Positions 1-11,559 are shown, counted from the stretch's first letter. The stretch is DNA of 64,000 bases from Cacajao melanocephalus (GCA_963573385.1 CAUYLG010041370.1:1-64000), one strand, 5' to 3'. Notes: generated by a model from the letters alone, not told the origin. Made by a program: numbers and translations.

Positions 1-2592
1 AAACTACCATCAGAGATTACTACAAACAGCTCTATGCACATAAACCAGTAAATCTGGAAGAAATGGATAAATTCCTGGACACTTGCACACTCCCAAGACT
101 AAGCCAGGAAGAAGTTGAATAGACCAATAACAAGGTCTGAAGTTGAGGCAGCAATTAATAGCCTACCAACCAAAAAAAGTCCAGTTCCAGATGAGTTCAC
201 AGCTGAATTCTACCAAATGCACAAAGAAGAGCTGATACCATTCCTGCTGAAACTATTCCAAACAATACAAAAAGAGGGAATTGTCCCTGACTCTTTCTAT
301 GAGACCAACATCATCCTGATACCAAAACCTGGCAGAGACACAACTAACAAAGAAAACTACAGGCCAATATCCATGATGAACATTGATGCAAAACCTTCAA
401 TAAAATACTGGCAAACCAAATCCAACAGCACATCAAAAAGCTTATCTACCACGATCAAGTAGGCTTCATCCCAGGGATGCAAGGCTGGTTCAACATATGC
501 AAATCTATAAACGTAATCCACCACATAAACAGAACCAAAGACAAAAACCATGTGATTATCTCAATAGATTCAGAGATGGCCTTTGACAAAATTCAACAGC
601 CCTTTATGCTAAAAACTCTCAATAAACTAGGTATCAATGGAACATATCTCATAATAATAAAAGCTATTTATGACAAACCCACAGCCAATATCATACTGAA
701 CGGACAAAAACTAGAAGCATTCCCTTTAAAACTAGCATTAGACAAGGATGCCCTCTCTCACTACTCCTATTCAATATGGTATTGGATGTTCTAGCCAGAG
801 CAATTAGGCAAGAAAAAAAAATAAAGGGTTTTCAATTAGGAAAAGAGGAAGTCAAATTGTCTCTATTTGCAGACTCCATGATCATATATCTAGAAGATCC
901 CATCGTCTCAGCCCAAAACCTCCTCAAGCTAATAAGCAACTTTGGCAAAGTCTCAGAATACAAAATCAATGTGCAGAAATCACAAGCATTTCTATACATC
1001 AACAACAGACAAACAGAGAACCAAATCATGAGCAAACTCTCATTTACAATTGCTACAAAGAGAATAAAATACCTAGGAATACAACTAACAAAGGATGTAA
1101 AAGATCTCTTCAAGGAGAACTACAAACCACTGATCAAGGAAATAAAAGGGGACACAAACAGATGGAAAAACATTCCATGCTCATGGTTAGGAAGAACCAA
1201 TATTGTGAAAATGGCCATACTGCCCGAAGTAATTTATAGATTCAATGTTATCCCCATCAAGCTACCATTGACCTTCTTCACAGATATGGAAAAAAACCAC
1301 TTTAAACTTCATATAGAACCAAAAGAGAGCCTGCATAGCCAAGACAATCATAAGCAAAAAGAACAAAGCTGGAGGCATCATGCTACCTGACTTCGAACTA
1401 TAGTACAAGGCTACAGTAATCAAAATAACATGGTGCTGGTACCAAAACAGAGATATAGACCAATGGAACAGAACAGAGGCCTTGGAAGCAATGCTACACA
1501 TCTACAACCATCTGATCTTTGACAAACTGACAAAAACAAGTAATGGGGAAAGGATTCCCTGTTTAATAAATGGTGTTAGGAAAACTGGCTAGCCATATGC
1601 AGGAAGCTGAAACTGGATCCCTTCCTTACACCTTACACTAAAATTAACTCCAGATGGATTAAAGATTTAAACATAAGAACTAACATCATAAAAACCCTAG
1701 AAGAAAACCTAGGCAACACCATTCAGGACATAGGCACAGGCAAGGACTTCATGACTAAAACACCAAAAGCAATGGCAACAAAAGCCAAAATATAGACAAA
1801 TGGGACCTCATTAAACTCCAGAGCTTCTGCACAGCAAAAGAAACAGTCATTAGAGTGAACCAACAACCAACAGAATGTGAAAAAATTTTTGCAATCTACC
1901 CATCTGACAAAGGGCTAATATCCAGAATCTACAATGAACTAAAACAGATTTACGAGAAAAAAACAAACAAACTCATTCAAAAGTGGGCAAAGGATATGAA
2001 CAGACACTTTTCAAAAGAAGACATTTATGAGGCCAACAAACATATGAAAACTGCTCATCATCATTGGTCATTAGAGAAATGCAAATCAAAACCACATTGA
2101 GATACCATCTCACGCCAGTTAGAATGGCGATCATTAAAAAATCTGGAGACAACAGATGCTAGAGAGGATGTGGAGAAAAAGGAACATTTTACACTGTTGG
2201 TGGGAATGTAAATTACTTCAACCATTATGGAAGACAGTGTGGTGATTCCTCAAGGACCTAAAACAGAAATTCCATTTGACCCAGCAATCCCATTACTGGG
2301 TATATACCCAAAGGATTATAAATCATTCTATTGTAAAGACACATGCACATGTATGTTTGTTGTGGTGCTGTTTACAATAGCAAGGACTTGGAACCAACCC
2401 AAATGCCCATCAATGATAGACTGGACAAAGAAAACGTGGCACATATACACCATGGAATACTATGCAGCCATAAAAAACGATGAGTTCTTGTCCTTTGTAC
2501 AGACATGGATGAATCTAGAAACCATCATTCTCAGCAAATTGACACAAGAACAGAAAACCAAACACTGCATGTTTTCACTCATAGGCGGTTGA
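1..2592 (+). pseudogene. L1 ORF2 relic, RT catalytic box mutated
   Basis: ORF2 would encode the endonuclease/reverse transcriptase that copies L1 RNA into DNA. Readable pieces shift frame repeatedly: 115-462, 477-794, 776-1390, 1855-2100 and 2227-2592. The first RT aspartate block is present (AFDKIQ, near 580-597). The second box, normally FADD in L1, reads FADS at 866-877, so a catalytic aspartate is replaced. Frameshifts, stops and this substitution make the protein dead. The last piece ends with a stop at about 2592, where L1 ORF2 normally ends. Confidence 0.92.
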
Positions 2593-2645
2593 TGAACAAT
2601 GAAAACACTTGGGCACAGGGAAAGGAACAACATTCACTGGGCTAG

Positions 2646-2706
2646 GTGGGGAGGTGGAGGGGAGGAGAAGGGAGGGACAGCGGGGGGCGTGGTGGATGGG
2701 GAGGGA
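2646..2706 (+). repeat. G-rich tract of the L1 3' UTR
   Basis: Many GG to GGGGGG runs are separated by one to a few bases, followed at 2740-2756 by a second run of G's. This is the expected polypurine tract of L1 3' UTRs and could fold as a G-quadruplex; folding is inferred, not shown. Confidence 0.75.
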
Positions 2707-2829
2707 TAACACCGGGAGTAACGCCTGATATATGCGACAGTGGTGGTGGGGGGGGATGTGGCATGTATGTACTGATGCAACACTCCTGCAGGATGCAGGA
2801 TGTGCACATGTACCCAGAGCCCAAAGTGC

Positions 2830-2835
2830 AATAAA
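2830..2835 (+). terminator. L1 polyadenylation signal AATAAA
   Basis: AATAAA sits at the end of the first L1, directly before its A-rich tail (2836-2866). The position and context fit the weak polyadenylation signal of L1. Confidence 0.7.
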
Positions 2836-3083
2836 ATAAAAAAAAATTAAAAATTAAAAATATATACATAGAAAAAGAAATAAAAGAATTAAAATGGTAC
2901 ACTATAAAGTATCTAACACAGAATAGGCAGTATTGGAGGAACAGAGGATGAAAAAAGAGATAAGATACATAAAGAACAAATAAAATGGCAGGTATAATTT
3001 CAACCTTACTGGTAATTTCCTTAAATATCAATGGATTAAACACTCCACTCAAAAGGCAGGGATTGGCAGAATAACAACATAAT

Positions 3084-3351
3084 GGCCAGACATGGCTTTT
3101 GCCTGTAATCCCAGCACTTTGGGAGGCCAAGGCGGGAAGATCACCTGAGGTGAGGAGTTCGAGACCAGCCTTGCCAACATGGTGAAAACCTGTCTCTACT
3201 AAAAATACAAAAACGAGTCAGGCATGTTGGTGGGGCCTGTAATCTCAGTTACTTGGGAAGCTGAGGCAGGAGAATCCGTTGAACCCAGGAGACAAGGTTA
3301 CATGGGGCCAAGATTGTGCCACTGCACCCCAGCTTGGGAGACAGAAAAGAG
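3084..3351 (+). mobile_element. Alu (AluS-like), sense
   Basis: It begins GGCCAGACATGG and carries both monomers, with GTAATCCCAGCACTTTGG and AGCTGAGGCAGGAGAAT-type landmarks. It ends without a clear A-tail (GACAGAAAAGAG) next to an antisense Alu. Confidence 0.95.
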
Positions 3352-3358
3352 ATTCAAC

Positions 3359-3658
3359 AATTTATTTTTATTTTTTGAGATGAAGTCTCACTCTCTTGCC
3401 CAGGGTGGAATTCAGTGGTACAATCTTGGCTCACTGCAACCTCCGTCTCCTGGGTTCAAGCTATTCTCCTGCTTCAGCCTCCCGAGGAGCTCGGACTACA
3501 GGTGTGCACCACCAAGCTTGGCTAATTTTTGTATTTTTAATAGAGATGTGGTTTTGCCATGTTGGCCAGGCTGGTCTCAAACTCCTAATCTCAGGTAATC
3601 TGCCTGCCTTGGCCTCCCAAAGTGCTAGGGTTACAGGCATGAGTCACCATGCCTGGTC
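3359..3658 (-). mobile_element. Alu (AluS/J-like), antisense
   Basis: A T-rich tail (3361-3376) precedes GAGATGAAGTCTCACTC, followed by a complete two-monomer Alu ending CATGCCTGGTC. It is tail-to-tail with the Alu at 3084-3351, spaced by only about 8 bases. Confidence 0.95.
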
Positions 3659-5015
3659 AGCCTCAGTAAATTTAAAATGATTGAAATAATATAAGACATA
3701 TTCACTCAAAATGGAAAAAAAAGAAAGTCAATAAAACAAGAAAATTTTGGAAATTCACTAATGTATGAAAATTAAGTAACACATTCCTAAATAATCAAAT
3801 ACTTTGAGACGAATGAAAACAGAAACACAACACACAATAAATTATGTGATGCAGCTAAAGCAATAGTCAGAGGAATGTTTGCAGCTAAATGCCTGTATAA
3901 AAAAATAACAAATATTTCAAACAATACCCTATCCTTCTACCATAAAAAACTAGAAAAAGAAGAGGAAAATAAACCCAAAGCAAGGAGAAGGAGGGAAATA
4001 ACAGAGTTTAAAGCAGAAATTAATCAAATAAAGTATAGAAAAGCAATACAGAGAATAAAAATAACCAATAGTTCTTCAAACATGTCAATATGAATTGAAA
4101 AACCATTAGCTAGGCTGGCCAAGAGAAAAAGAGAGGACTCAAATTACTAAAATGGGAAACAAAAGCAGGGACATGACTACCATCCTTTCAGAAATAAAAA
4201 GAACTATAGGGGAATACTATGAACAACTGCATGCTGATAAATTAGACAATCCAGATGAAGTGGACAAATTAATAAAAAGACAGAATGATCGAAACTGACG
4301 TGAGAAGAAGTAGAAATTTTGAATAGACTATAAAAAATAAAGAGATTGACCTAATAATTTAAAAAATCCAACAAAGACAAGCCCTGGCTCAGATGTCTTC
4401 ACTGGTGAATTCTACCAAATGTTTAAAGAAAAATTAATAAGAATTTTCGACAATAACCTCAAAAATATGAGAGTAGGAAACACTTGGCAACTCATTCTGT
4501 GAGGCCAGTATTACTTTGATATTAAAACCAAAAATATCACAAGGAAAAAAAAACTACAGATGAATAAATACAGACTATAAAATGCTAAACAAAATATTAG
4601 TAGTGCAGACCTAGTAACTTATAAAAAGGGTTACACGCCATGACCAAGTAGGATTTTTCCCAGGAAATCAAGGTTGTCTTAACATCCAAAAGTCAATCAA
4701 TGTACACTGTATTAATATCATAAAAGACAAAATATGTTGATCTCAATGGACAAAGAAATAGCACTTGGCATAATACAATAAGCTTTCATAATGAAACACT
4801 GCACAAACTAGGAATAAAACGGAATTTTCTTATACAGATGAAAGGCACCTACAAAACACCCATAGCATTCCCACTAAGATCAAGCATAAAACAAAGATGT
4901 CTGCTTTCACTATTTCTACTAAACATTGTGCTGCAGATTCTAGCCAGGAAAATTAGGCAAGAAAAATATATTTTAAAACATCCAGGTTGGAATGAAAGAG
5001 GTAAAATTTTCTCTA

Positions 5016-5373
<358 letters not shown>

Positions 5374-5401
5374 AAATAAATAAATAAATAAATAAATAAA
5401 T
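5374..5401 (+). repeat. (AAAT)n microsatellite in Alu tail
   Basis: Seven AAAT units grow out of the Alu A-tail at 5373, a common origin of such repeats. Confidence 0.9.
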
Positions 5402-6163
5402 ACCTAGGAATTGATTTAATGAAAGAAGTGCAAAACTTGTTCATTGAAAACTATAAAATATCACTGTAAGAAATTAAAGACGGCCTAAAGAAATGTAAAA
5501 AAAAAGTTAATGTATCAGAAAGCTTAATATTGATAAGAGGGTAAGAAGCCCCCAAATGATCCATAGCTTAAATCCAATTCCTATTTTTAAACTTAGTTGT
5601 TTTTTTTTTTTTTTTTGCAGAAATGGATACACTTATTCTAAAATGCATATCAAATTGGAAGAAATCTAGAAGAGTCAACACACTCTTAAATGAGAAGAAC
5701 AGAGTTGGAGCACTCACTGTACTGACTCTTCCCAATTTTAAATTTACTACAAAGCTACTGTAATGAAGACACTGTAGTACTGGCATAAGGGTAGACATTG
5801 AAAACAATGAAACATAATTGAGAATGCAGGAATAAACCATTGCATATATGGTCAATTGATTTTCAACAAGATTGTCAAGACAATTCGGTGAAATAAAAAT
5901 AGCCTTTCAACAAGTGGTGCTAGGGAAATTTCATATCCACATTCAAAAGAATGAAATTTGACTGCTATCTCATACCAATTCATAAACTAACTCAAAATTT
6001 ACTGGAGACCTAAATGTAAGAGCTAAAACTATAAAGGTCTTAGAAGAAAATAGTGACTTTGGATTAGGTTTCAATGGTTTCTTAGACACAATATAAAAAA
6101 TGCAAGTGACAAAAAAGAAGATATGTTTGATCTCATCAAGATTAAAAATTTTGTGTTTCAAAG

Positions 6164-6564
6164 GACACTGATATAGTTTAGATATTTGTTCCCACCAAAT
6201 CTCATATTGAAATGTAATCCCCAGTGTTGGAGGTAGGGCCCCGTGGGAGGTGTTTGGGTCATGGGGGCAAATCCCTCATGACTGGGTGCTGTCCTCATAA
6301 TAGTAAGTTCTTGTGATTTCTGGTTGTTTAAAAGTGTGTGTCAACTCCCCCTACCTCTCCTGCTTCTGCCATGCGATGTGCCTGCTTCTGCTTCACCTTC
6401 TGCCAAGAGTAAAAGCTCCCTGAGCCCTCGCCAGAATCCAAACAGACGCTGATTCTATGCTTGTACAGCCTGCAGAACTGAGCCAATTAAACCACTTTTC
6501 TTTATAAATTACTCAGTGTCAGGTATTCCTTTAGAGCAATGCAAGAATGGCCTAACACAGACAC
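6164..6564 (+). mobile_element. MaLR solo LTR (MST-type), with target duplication
   Basis: The LTR is 6169-6559 (391 bp). It starts TGATATAGTTTAG and ends CCTAACACA, so it keeps TG...CA ends. It is flanked by the 5-base repeat GACAC at 6164-6168 and 6560-6564. Internal text such as the CCAGTGTTGGAGGTAGGGCC region and TACAGCCTGCAGAACTG fits MSTA/MSTB. It lies inside the older L1, which continues after it. No internal retroviral genes are present. Confidence 0.93.
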
Positions 6565-6690
6565 CATCAAGAAATAAAGAGACAAATACACATCACAAGA
6601 TGGAAGGAGATATTTACCAATCATACACCTGATAAAGGACTTGTATTCAAAATATAGAAAGAACTCTTACAATCCAACAACAAAAAACAA

Positions 6691-6949
6691 TCCAAGAGCC
6701 TGACAGCAGTCTGTTCAGGGCTGCTGCCACTGATAGCAACCACATCCCACTTCCAAAAGCTGGGCCACCTTGCATCCATTTGCCCAGCCCAGTGGCCCAG
6801 TGGCTGGCCCACTCACCCTACCAGAAACACTGCTGGCACCCATCCGCCTCACCTGCAGGCCTGGGGATTTGCCTACTTACCCCATTGTAGACACTGCTGA
6901 TGCCCACATGTTACCCAGGGGCCTGTGGAATGGCCAACCTGGTGCCTCC
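6691..6949. other. GC-rich segment of unknown origin between two L1 copies
   Basis: A block of about 260 bp rich in CCAGCCC, GGCCCAGTGG and CTGCCACTG words sits between the cut end of the older L1 and the next L1 fragment. I do not recognise it. A fragment of an L1M-type 5' UTR or an LTR is possible. No credible ORF function is visible. Confidence 0.45.
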
Positions 6950-7078
6950 CAGGGATGCAAGAATGATTCAACATATGCAAATTAATAAATGTGATAGGCC
7001 ACATCAACAGAATAAAGAACAAACACCATATGATCATCTCAAAAACTGCAGAAAAAGCATTTGATAAAATAAATAAAG
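6950..7078 (+). repeat. Misplaced L1 RT segment, copy of 7756-7883
   Basis: GGGATGCAAGAATGATTCAAC through GCAGAAAAAGCATTTGATAA is nearly the same as the segment at 7756-7883 but lies upstream of the ORF2 linker instead of downstream. It may be a second L1 fragment or a local rearrangement. Confidence 0.75.
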
Positions 7079-7788
7079 AAAGAGAAAAAAGAAAGAAAAG
7101 AAATAACTCAGAGCAGAACTAAATGAAATAGAGACTAAAAAAATACAAGATATTAATGAAATGAAAAATTGGTTTTCTTAAAGGATTTGACAAACTCTTA
7201 GCGAGACTAAGGAAAAAAGAGAGAAAACCCGAACAAATAAAATTAGAAATGAAGGAGGAAACATTACAACTAATAAAACAGAAATACAAAGGATCACTAG
7301 AGACTGTCATGAACAACTATATTTCAACAAATTGAAAAACCTAGAGGAAAGGGACAAATTCCTGGACACATATAATAACCCACCAAGATTGAATGGGGAA
7401 GAAAGAGAAAACCTGAACAGACCAGAAACAAGTAGCAAAACTAAATCAGTAATAAAACATCTCCCAACAAAGAAAAGTCCAGGATGGATGACTTCATTGC
7501 TCGATTCTAGCGAACACTAGCCCTAATTCTCAAAGTATACAAAAAGTTGAAGAGGAGATAATTCTTCTTAACTTATTCTATGAGGCCAGCATTACTCTGA
7601 CACCAAAACCAGACAAGGATACAACAACAACAACAAAAACTACAGGCCAATATCCTTAATGAAGATAGATGTAAAATTTCTCAACAAAATATCAGCACAT
7701 CAAATTCACAACACATCAAAAAGATAATACACCATGATCAAGTGGGATTTATCCTGGGAATGCAAGAATGATCCAACATATGCAAATT

Positions 7789-7830
7789 AATAGGCCACAT
7801 CAACAGAATAATAGGCCACATCAACAGAAT
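7789..7830 (+). repeat. 21-bp tandem duplication inside L1 ORF2
   Basis: The unit AATAGGCCACATCAACAGAA plus T occurs twice in direct succession (7789-7809 and 7810-7830). The related copy near 6985 has a single unit, so this is a local duplication. Confidence 0.85.
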
Positions 7831-7973
7831 AAAGAACAAGTACCATATGATCATCTCAAAAAATGCAGAAAAAGCATTTGATAAAATTCAACACCCTTTC
7901 ATGATAAAAAAAAAAAAAAAACTCTCAACAAACTGGTATAGAAGAAACATACCTTAAAGAAATAAAGTCCATA

Positions 7974-8270
7974 GGCTGGGCGCAGTGGCTCACACCTGTA
8001 GTCCCAGAATTTTGGGAGGCCAAGGTGGGTGAATCACCTGAGGTCAGGAGTTCAAGACCTCCCTGACCAATATGGTAAAACCCTGTCTCTACTAAAAATA
8101 CAAAAACTAGCCGGGTGTGGTGGCAGGCTTCTGTAGTCCCAGCTACTCAGGAAGCTGAGGTAGAAGAATAGCTTAAACCTGGGAGGCAGAGGTTGCAGAG
8201 CCAAGATCACAACACTGCACTCCAGCGTGGGTGACAGAGCAAGACTATGTCTCAAAAAAAAAAAAAAAAA
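7974..8270 (+). mobile_element. Alu (AluS-like), sense
   Basis: It starts GGCTGGGCGCAGTGGCTC, has both monomers and ends in a pure A17 tail (8254-8270). It splits the L1 RT domain; the L1 text resumes at TCCACCTATGATAAACC. Confidence 0.96.
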
Positions 8271-8397
8271 TCCACCTATGATAAACCTGCAGCTAACATT
8301 ATATTGAGTGGAGAAAACTTGAAAGCCTTCCCTCTAGTATCTGGAACAAGACCAGGGTGCCCACTTTTACCACTTTAATTTAATATAGTACTGAAAA

Positions 8398-8909
8398 AAA
8401 AATTTTTTTTTTGAGACAGAGTTTTATTCTTATTGCTCAGGCTGGAGTGCAATGGCACGATCTCAGCTCACCACAACCTCTGCCTCTGGGTTCAAGCAAT
8501 TCTCCCTCAGCCTCCTTAGTAGCTGGGATTACAGGCATGCACCACCATGTCCAGTTAATTTTTTGTATTTTTAATAGAGGTGGAGTTTCTCCACGTTGGT
8601 CAGGCTGGTCTTGAACTCCCAACCTCAGGTGATCTGCCTGTCTCAGCCTCCCAAAGTGCTGGGATTACATATTTATTACATATAAATGCATGTTTATATT
8701 TATATATGTAAATAAAAATATACTACAAAGATATAATAACCTACATAGCATGGCACTGTCATAAAAACAGATACATAGTCAAATGGAACAAAATATTAAA
8801 TAGAAAAGCCAGAAATAAACCCACAAATTTACAGCCACTCATTTTCAACAAAAGTGCCAAGAACATTCACTGGGGAAAAGACAGTCTCTTCAATAAATAG
8901 TGCTCGGTT
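8398..8909 (-). mobile_element. Composite insertion: antisense Alu plus L1 passenger
   Basis: An antisense Alu (T-tail 8403-8412, body to 8668, first about 25 bases of the Alu missing) is followed by about 20 bases of filler and then by 8690-8907, a copy of the L1 text at 9722-9940. The pair is bracketed by TAGTACTGAAAA (8386-8397) and TAGCACTGAAAA (8910-8921), which would be one contiguous stretch in an unbroken L1. So Alu and passenger seem to have entered together. Confidence 0.7.
8690..8907 (+). repeat. Direct repeat copy 1 of L1 segment (partner 9722-9940)
   Basis: 218 bases align with 9722-9940 with 7 substitutions and one 1-base indel, about 96% identity by hand count. The copied part includes the degenerate A-rich tail of the Alu at 9521-9720, so the copy was made after that Alu had inserted. 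Confidence 0.9.
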
Positions 8910-8969
8910 TAGCACTGAAAATCTTAGCCAAGACAACTAGGCAAGAAAAAGAAATAAAGGGCATTCAAA

Positions 8970-9275
8970 TTGGAAACAAGTCAAATTGCAGACAATATGA
9001 TCTTATATTTTGAAAAACCTCGAGACTCCACCAAAAAATTGTTAGTACTGATAAATTCAGTAAAGTTGCAGGATAAAAAAATAAACATACAAAAGTCAGT
9101 AGAATTTTTATATGTCAACAGTGAAAAATCCAAAAAAGAAATCAAGAAAGCAATCCCATTTACAAGAGCTGCCAAAAAAATAGGAATAAATTTAACCAAA
9201 GAAGTGAAAGATCCTTACAATGAAAACTATAAAACACTGAAGAAAAAAATTGAAGAGGGCACAAAACATGATTGA
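8970..9275 (+). pseudogene. L1 RT fragment with mutated FADD box (IADN)
   Basis: A 101-codon open stretch covers the L1 RT motif region and the segment after it. The FADD box reads IADN (8988-8999), so the second catalytic aspartate is lost. It is a relic without function; it looks open only by chance. Confidence 0.85.
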
Positions 9276-9520
9276 AAGGCATGCAATGTTCACAAATTGA
9301 AATAATTAATATTGTTAAAATGTCCATGCCACCCAAAGCAATCTATAAATTCAATGCAATCCCTATCAAAATACCAAAATACCAATGACACTCTTCAAAG
9401 AAATAGAAAAAAAATCCTAAAATTCATATGTAGCCACAAATATTTCGAATATCTAAAACAATCCTGAGCAAAAAGAACAAAACTGGAGGCATCACACTGT
9501 CTGAAAATATACTACACCAT

Positions 9521-9720
9521 CCTCGGCTATATGGTGAAACTTCATCTCTACAAAAAATACAAGAACTAGCTGGGTGTGTGCCTACATGTAGTTCCAGCTA
9601 CTTAGGAGGCTGAGGTGGGAGGATTGCTTGAGCCCAAATGATCCAGGCTACAGTAAATTGTGATCACAGCACTGCACTTCAGGCTGGTGACAGTGTGAGA
9701 CAAGACCCTGTCTCAAAATA
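9521..9720 (+). mobile_element. Alu (AluJ-like), 5'-truncated, sense
   Basis: Alu homology begins near GGTGAAACTTCATCTCTAC and ends GACCCTGTCTCAAAA, followed by a decayed A/T tail. AAAATATACTAC before it and AAAATATATTAC after the tail are its likely target duplication. It sits in the third L1. Confidence 0.88.
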
Positions 9721-9721
9721 T

Positions 9722-9940
9722 ATGTTTATATTTATATATGTAAATAAAAATATATTACAAAGCTATAATAACCAACATAGCATGGCACTGGCATAAAAAC
9801 AGATACATAGTCAAATGGAACAAAATATTAAATAGAAAAGCCAGAAATAAACCCACAAATTTATAGCCACTCATTTTCAACAAAAGTGTCAAGAACATTC
9901 ACTGGGGAAAAAGACAGTCTCTTCAATAAATAGTGCTGGG
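9722..9940 (+). repeat. Direct repeat copy 2 (apparent source of 8690-8907)
   Basis: This copy is in its expected place in the L1 ORF2 order (the text continues into the C-terminal part), so it is the likely donor of the copy at 8690-8907. Confidence 0.88.
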
Positions 9941-11041
9941 AAGACTGGACATCCATATGCAGAAAAATGAAACTAAACACCCATCTCTCACCAGATACAA
10001 AAAAATCAAATCAAAATGGCTTAAAAAACTTAAATGTAAGACCTGAAACTCTGAATGTACCAGAAGAAAACATTGGGGAAAATGTTTCCCAAAACTGATC
10101 TGGGCAAAGACGTTTGGGGTAAGACCTCAAAAGCACAGGTGACAAAAGCAAAAATAGACTAATGGGATTACATCAAGGTAAAAAGCTTCTGCACAGCAAA
10201 GGAAAAAATCAACAGAGTGAAGAGACAACATACGGAGTGGGAGAAAATATTTGCAAAGTATTTGACAAGAGATTAATAACTATAATATATAAGAAACAAC
10301 TCAATAGCAAATCAACAAATAATCAAATTTGAAAATAGGCAAATGATTTTAATAGACATTTCTCAAAAGAGGACATGCAAATGACCAATAGGCATAGGAA
10401 AGATGATCAATCATCGGGGAAATGCTAATCAAAACCACAATGAAATATCATGTCACTACAGTTAGAATGGCTATTGTCAAAAAGACAAAAGAATAACATA
10501 TGGTGGCAAAGGTGTGGAGAAAGTGGAATGCTTGTATACTGCTGGGGTGGGACTGCAAATTAGTACAGCCACCATGGAAAAAAGTATGGAAGTGTCTTTC
10601 AAAACTAAAAATATATCTACCATATGATCCAGCAATCCCACTGCTAGGTATGTATCCCAAAAAAAGAAAATCAATATAACAAAGAGCCCTCTACACACCC
10701 ATGTTTATTGCAGCACTATTCACAAAAGCCAAAATATAGAATCCACCTAAATGACCTCAATGGATGAATGGATAAAGAAAATGTGGCATATGTACACAAT
10801 AGAATACTATTCAACCATAAAAAATGAAATAATGAATTGCTATCATTTGTAGCAACATCTATGGAACTGGAGGTCATTATGTAAAGTAAAATAAGTCAGA
10901 CAGAGGAAGACAAATATCACATGTTCTCATTCATGTGGGAGCTTTAAAAGTTGATCTCACGAAGGTAATGAATAAAATAGTGGTTACAAGAGGCTGGGAA
11001 GGGTAGAGGGAAGGGAGAATGAAGAAAGATTGGTTACTGGG

Positions 11042-11559
11042 CGTACTAATCCGTTTTCACACTGCTATAAAGAGCTGCCTGAAGCCGGGTGTGGTAGCTC
11101 ACACCTGTAATCCCAGCATTTTGAGAGGCCAAGGTGGGTGGATCACCTGAGGTCAGGACCAGCCTGGCCAACACGGTGAAACCCCATCTCTAAAAAGAAA
11201 AAAAAAAGAAAGAAAAAAAAAGAGCTGCCTGAGACTGGATAATTTATAAAGGAAAGAGGCTTAACTGAATCAGTTCCCCATGGCTGGGGAGGCCTCTGGA
11301 AACTTACAATTATGGCAGAAGGTGAAGGATAAGGAAGGCACATCTTACATGGAGGCAGGAGAGAGAGATAGAGCAAGGGAGAAACCACCACACACTTTTA
11401 AACCATTAGATCTTGTGAAAACTCACTCACTATCACAATAACAGCATAGGGGAAACTGCCCCCATAATTCAATCACCTCCCACCAGGTCCCTCCCACAAC
11501 ACGTGGGGATTACAATTTGACATGATATTTGGGTGAGGACACAGAGCCAAATAGTATCA
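11042..11559 (-). mobile_element. MaLR solo LTR (MST/THE1-type), antisense, with Alu inside
   Basis: Read on the minus strand it begins TGATACTATTTGGCTC and ends GGATTAGTACG (the terminal CA has decayed). CTGGG (11037-11041) and CTAGG (11560-11564) are a 5-base target duplication with one change. It sits in the 3' UTR of the third L1 and is split by an Alu monomer at 11083-11218. Confidence 0.9.
11083..11218 (+). mobile_element. Alu left monomer only (scAlu-like), with 14-bp target duplication
   Basis: Only the left arm is present, from GCCGGGTGTGGTAGCTC to CCCCATCTCT, followed by an A-rich tail. AAAGAGCTGCCTGA occurs on both sides (11069-11082 and 11219-11232). The word GGATCACCTGAGGTCAGGA is AluS-like, so it is not an ancient FLAM; it fits insertion of a processed or internally primed left-monomer RNA. 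Confidence 0.88.

Larger units (their letters stand above)
1..2858 (+). mobile_element. LINE-1, 3' portion (primate L1PA/L1PB-like)
   Basis: The copy enters from the left edge inside ORF2, between the endonuclease and reverse-transcriptase parts, and continues through the RT domain, the C-terminal part and a 3' UTR. It ends in an A-rich tail after an AATAAA at 2830-2835. The order of ORF2 segments is colinear with an L1. The 3' UTR carries the G-rich tract typical of young to middle-aged primate L1s (2646-2706). The 3' UTR after the G tract matches no young L1PA form I can recall well, so an L1PB or old L1PA subfamily is likely. Its 5' end lies outside the window, so total length is unknown. 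Confidence 0.93.

Noticed and set aside
776..1390. 204-codon frame as a functional reverse transcriptase gene
   Set aside because: It is an L1 ORF2 piece bounded by frameshifts with FADS in place of the catalytic FADD box.
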